From contig OY718803.1 in assembly GCA_963070105.1 (NCBI GenBank), forward strand, positions 11,381,347 to 11,445,346: 64,000 nucleotides of DNA. The letters run 5' to 3'. Of the stretch, positions 62,771 to 64,000 are shown in pieces. Numbering within the stretch: position 1 is the stretch's first letter; every line of letters begins with the position of its first letter. A model generated the notes under the pieces. That model ran no database searches. It saw nothing but the letters and a program-made list of their open reading frames with translations, and was not told the DNA's origin. Position numbers and translations under genes: made by a program. The DNA comes from Litomosoides sigmodontis (lineage: Eukaryota; Nematoda; Chromadorea; Rhabditida; Onchocercidae).

Positions 62771-64000
62771 ATTGAGGAGGCCTAAATTTGTAACAGCAGG
62801 AATGACTGATCGCTGTAGCGCGAAACTTCTTTAACCTGGTTTCCTAGCCGGTTCGCTCACTGAACACGAAATCCCGGTATCTCAATCATCGTATTTTTAT
62901 TTATTCCGTCCTTGTTGTCGTATTTAATGCCCACCAACCATAATGAGAATCTTGTTTACAATTTCCTTTGCATTACCAAGCTTTGTTATCAATTTCCCTT
63001 TTCCTTTTTCTATGCCGCAAATTCATGCCTCTGTGCATTCATCTATTTCATGATTTTGACGAGAAAAATCTGTCATTTTGTTTTATTATATTATGTGATA
63101 AATGTTGTAGCAAGATCTAATTTCATGCGACTTTTTGGGGAGAACGAGGTATGGGTTGGGGTCCGTGCAAAAAAAAGCCGTAAACGTGGACAGAGTTCAT
63201 ATAAAAAATTAGTCCACATTTGACGATTTTGTAATACAAAGCAACATACAATTATGAGGTGTGGAATAAAGCATTTCAGATGCATAACTGTAGAAGCATG
63301 CTAGATGGATGAGTAGACTCATGAATCCCGCACTAGACCTTTCTGTGGTTATGAAGAAATTCCGGAATAAAGTCTAGGACTTCCACCGTATGATCTACAC
63401 ATATATTATTCCCACAAAAATGAGAATTCGCATCCTCGAAGTACATAAAAGATTTGAAGACACATAAGCCGCACTGTATTTCCGTTCTTTTCAGTGATGC
63501 AGTAGTTACTCACCGTTAACGTGTGAAAGGACCTTATTCCATTGCATTATACATTACTCTTCAATAAAAATTCATTACAATGCTAGTATTTTGTAGGGTA
63601 ACACATCGTAGTAATGCACATGTAGAGCGAGCATGTTTGTGATCTTTTTTTATAGGGAACATTGATTAAAAAGTGATTTTATAGGAACAGTGATTAAAAA
63701 CAAGGCAGAATCTGTAACGCCAAGCCAATTTAAATTCAACATGTTTTACATCAATCTGAGAGACTAAACCGTTTGAATACGCCATCAACAAAATTTTCAT
63801 TCTCATAACAGTGGTGAACCAACGAAACAGTTTAATATGTTCAAAAGCGTAATTTAGTGAAAAACCATCTATTCTTGCCAGTTTTGTATCGTTCTTCAAA
63901 TTTCGTTTTCACTTCTATCCTCGCCCGTCGTTTTTTCCCGGGCTCTTTTAAAACCTCCTTGTTGACCAAATTCTTGTCTAACAGTACATCGACCGAATAT
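62771..64000. other. No gene seen to the window edge
   Basis: Short open frames occur on both strands but none has a domain, signal peptide or convincing splice chain. A GC-richer patch lies at 62.77-62.88 kb, just past the small candidate gene. Confidence 0.4.

Overview
This window looks like nuclear DNA of a nematode, most probably a filarial or other clade III worm. The sequence is AT-rich. Genes are split into many short exons by GT-AG introns of about 60 to 400 bases with TTTTCAG-like acceptors. Several start codons sit 7 to 36 bases after an acceptor-like site, as expected for spliced-leader trans-splicing. The predicted proteins are closest in memory to Caenorhabditis proteins (Gq-alpha/EGL-30, emerin/EMR-1). 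The genus is an inference; no marker gene fixes it.

Layout. 1-4.5 kb has no firm gene, only a weak plus-strand exon chain. 4.57-9.29 kb (minus) is a complete 15-exon ubiquilin. Just upstream, 9.3-9.9 kb (minus), is a GC-richer patch with a phase-consistent chain of small exons, possibly a tiny gene or ubiquilin leader exons. 11.2-27.1 kb (minus) is a complete 31-exon CHD1-type chromatin remodeller. 30.6-35.6 kb (minus) is an 11-exon ERp57-type protein disulfide isomerase. 38.8-42.9 kb (minus) is a 10-exon, seven-finger C2H2 protein built from a duplicated three-finger module. 44.8-46.5 kb (plus) is an emerin-like LEM protein whose first intron carries a second, decayed LEM-like copy. 46.5-51.1 kb is intergenic and holds a cluster of microsatellites. 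51.2-60.1 kb (plus) is a complete 8-exon Gq-alpha gene with a 4.9 kb first intron. The last 4 kb holds at most a weak three-exon candidate.

The genes do not form one pathway: protein quality control (ubiquilin, ERp57), chromatin (CHD1), nuclear envelope (emerin), signalling (Gq-alpha) and a probable DNA-binding protein. All five recognised reading frames, and the zinc-finger gene, assemble without frameshift or internal stop. Exon joins were checked by hand for phase and length. I found no rRNA or tRNA gene, CRISPR array, transposase or reverse transcriptase. No clearly new system is visible. The most interesting oddities are the exon chain abutting ubiquilin, the intronic LEM copy, the duplicated finger module with a probable GC-AG intron, and two unassigned exon chains.
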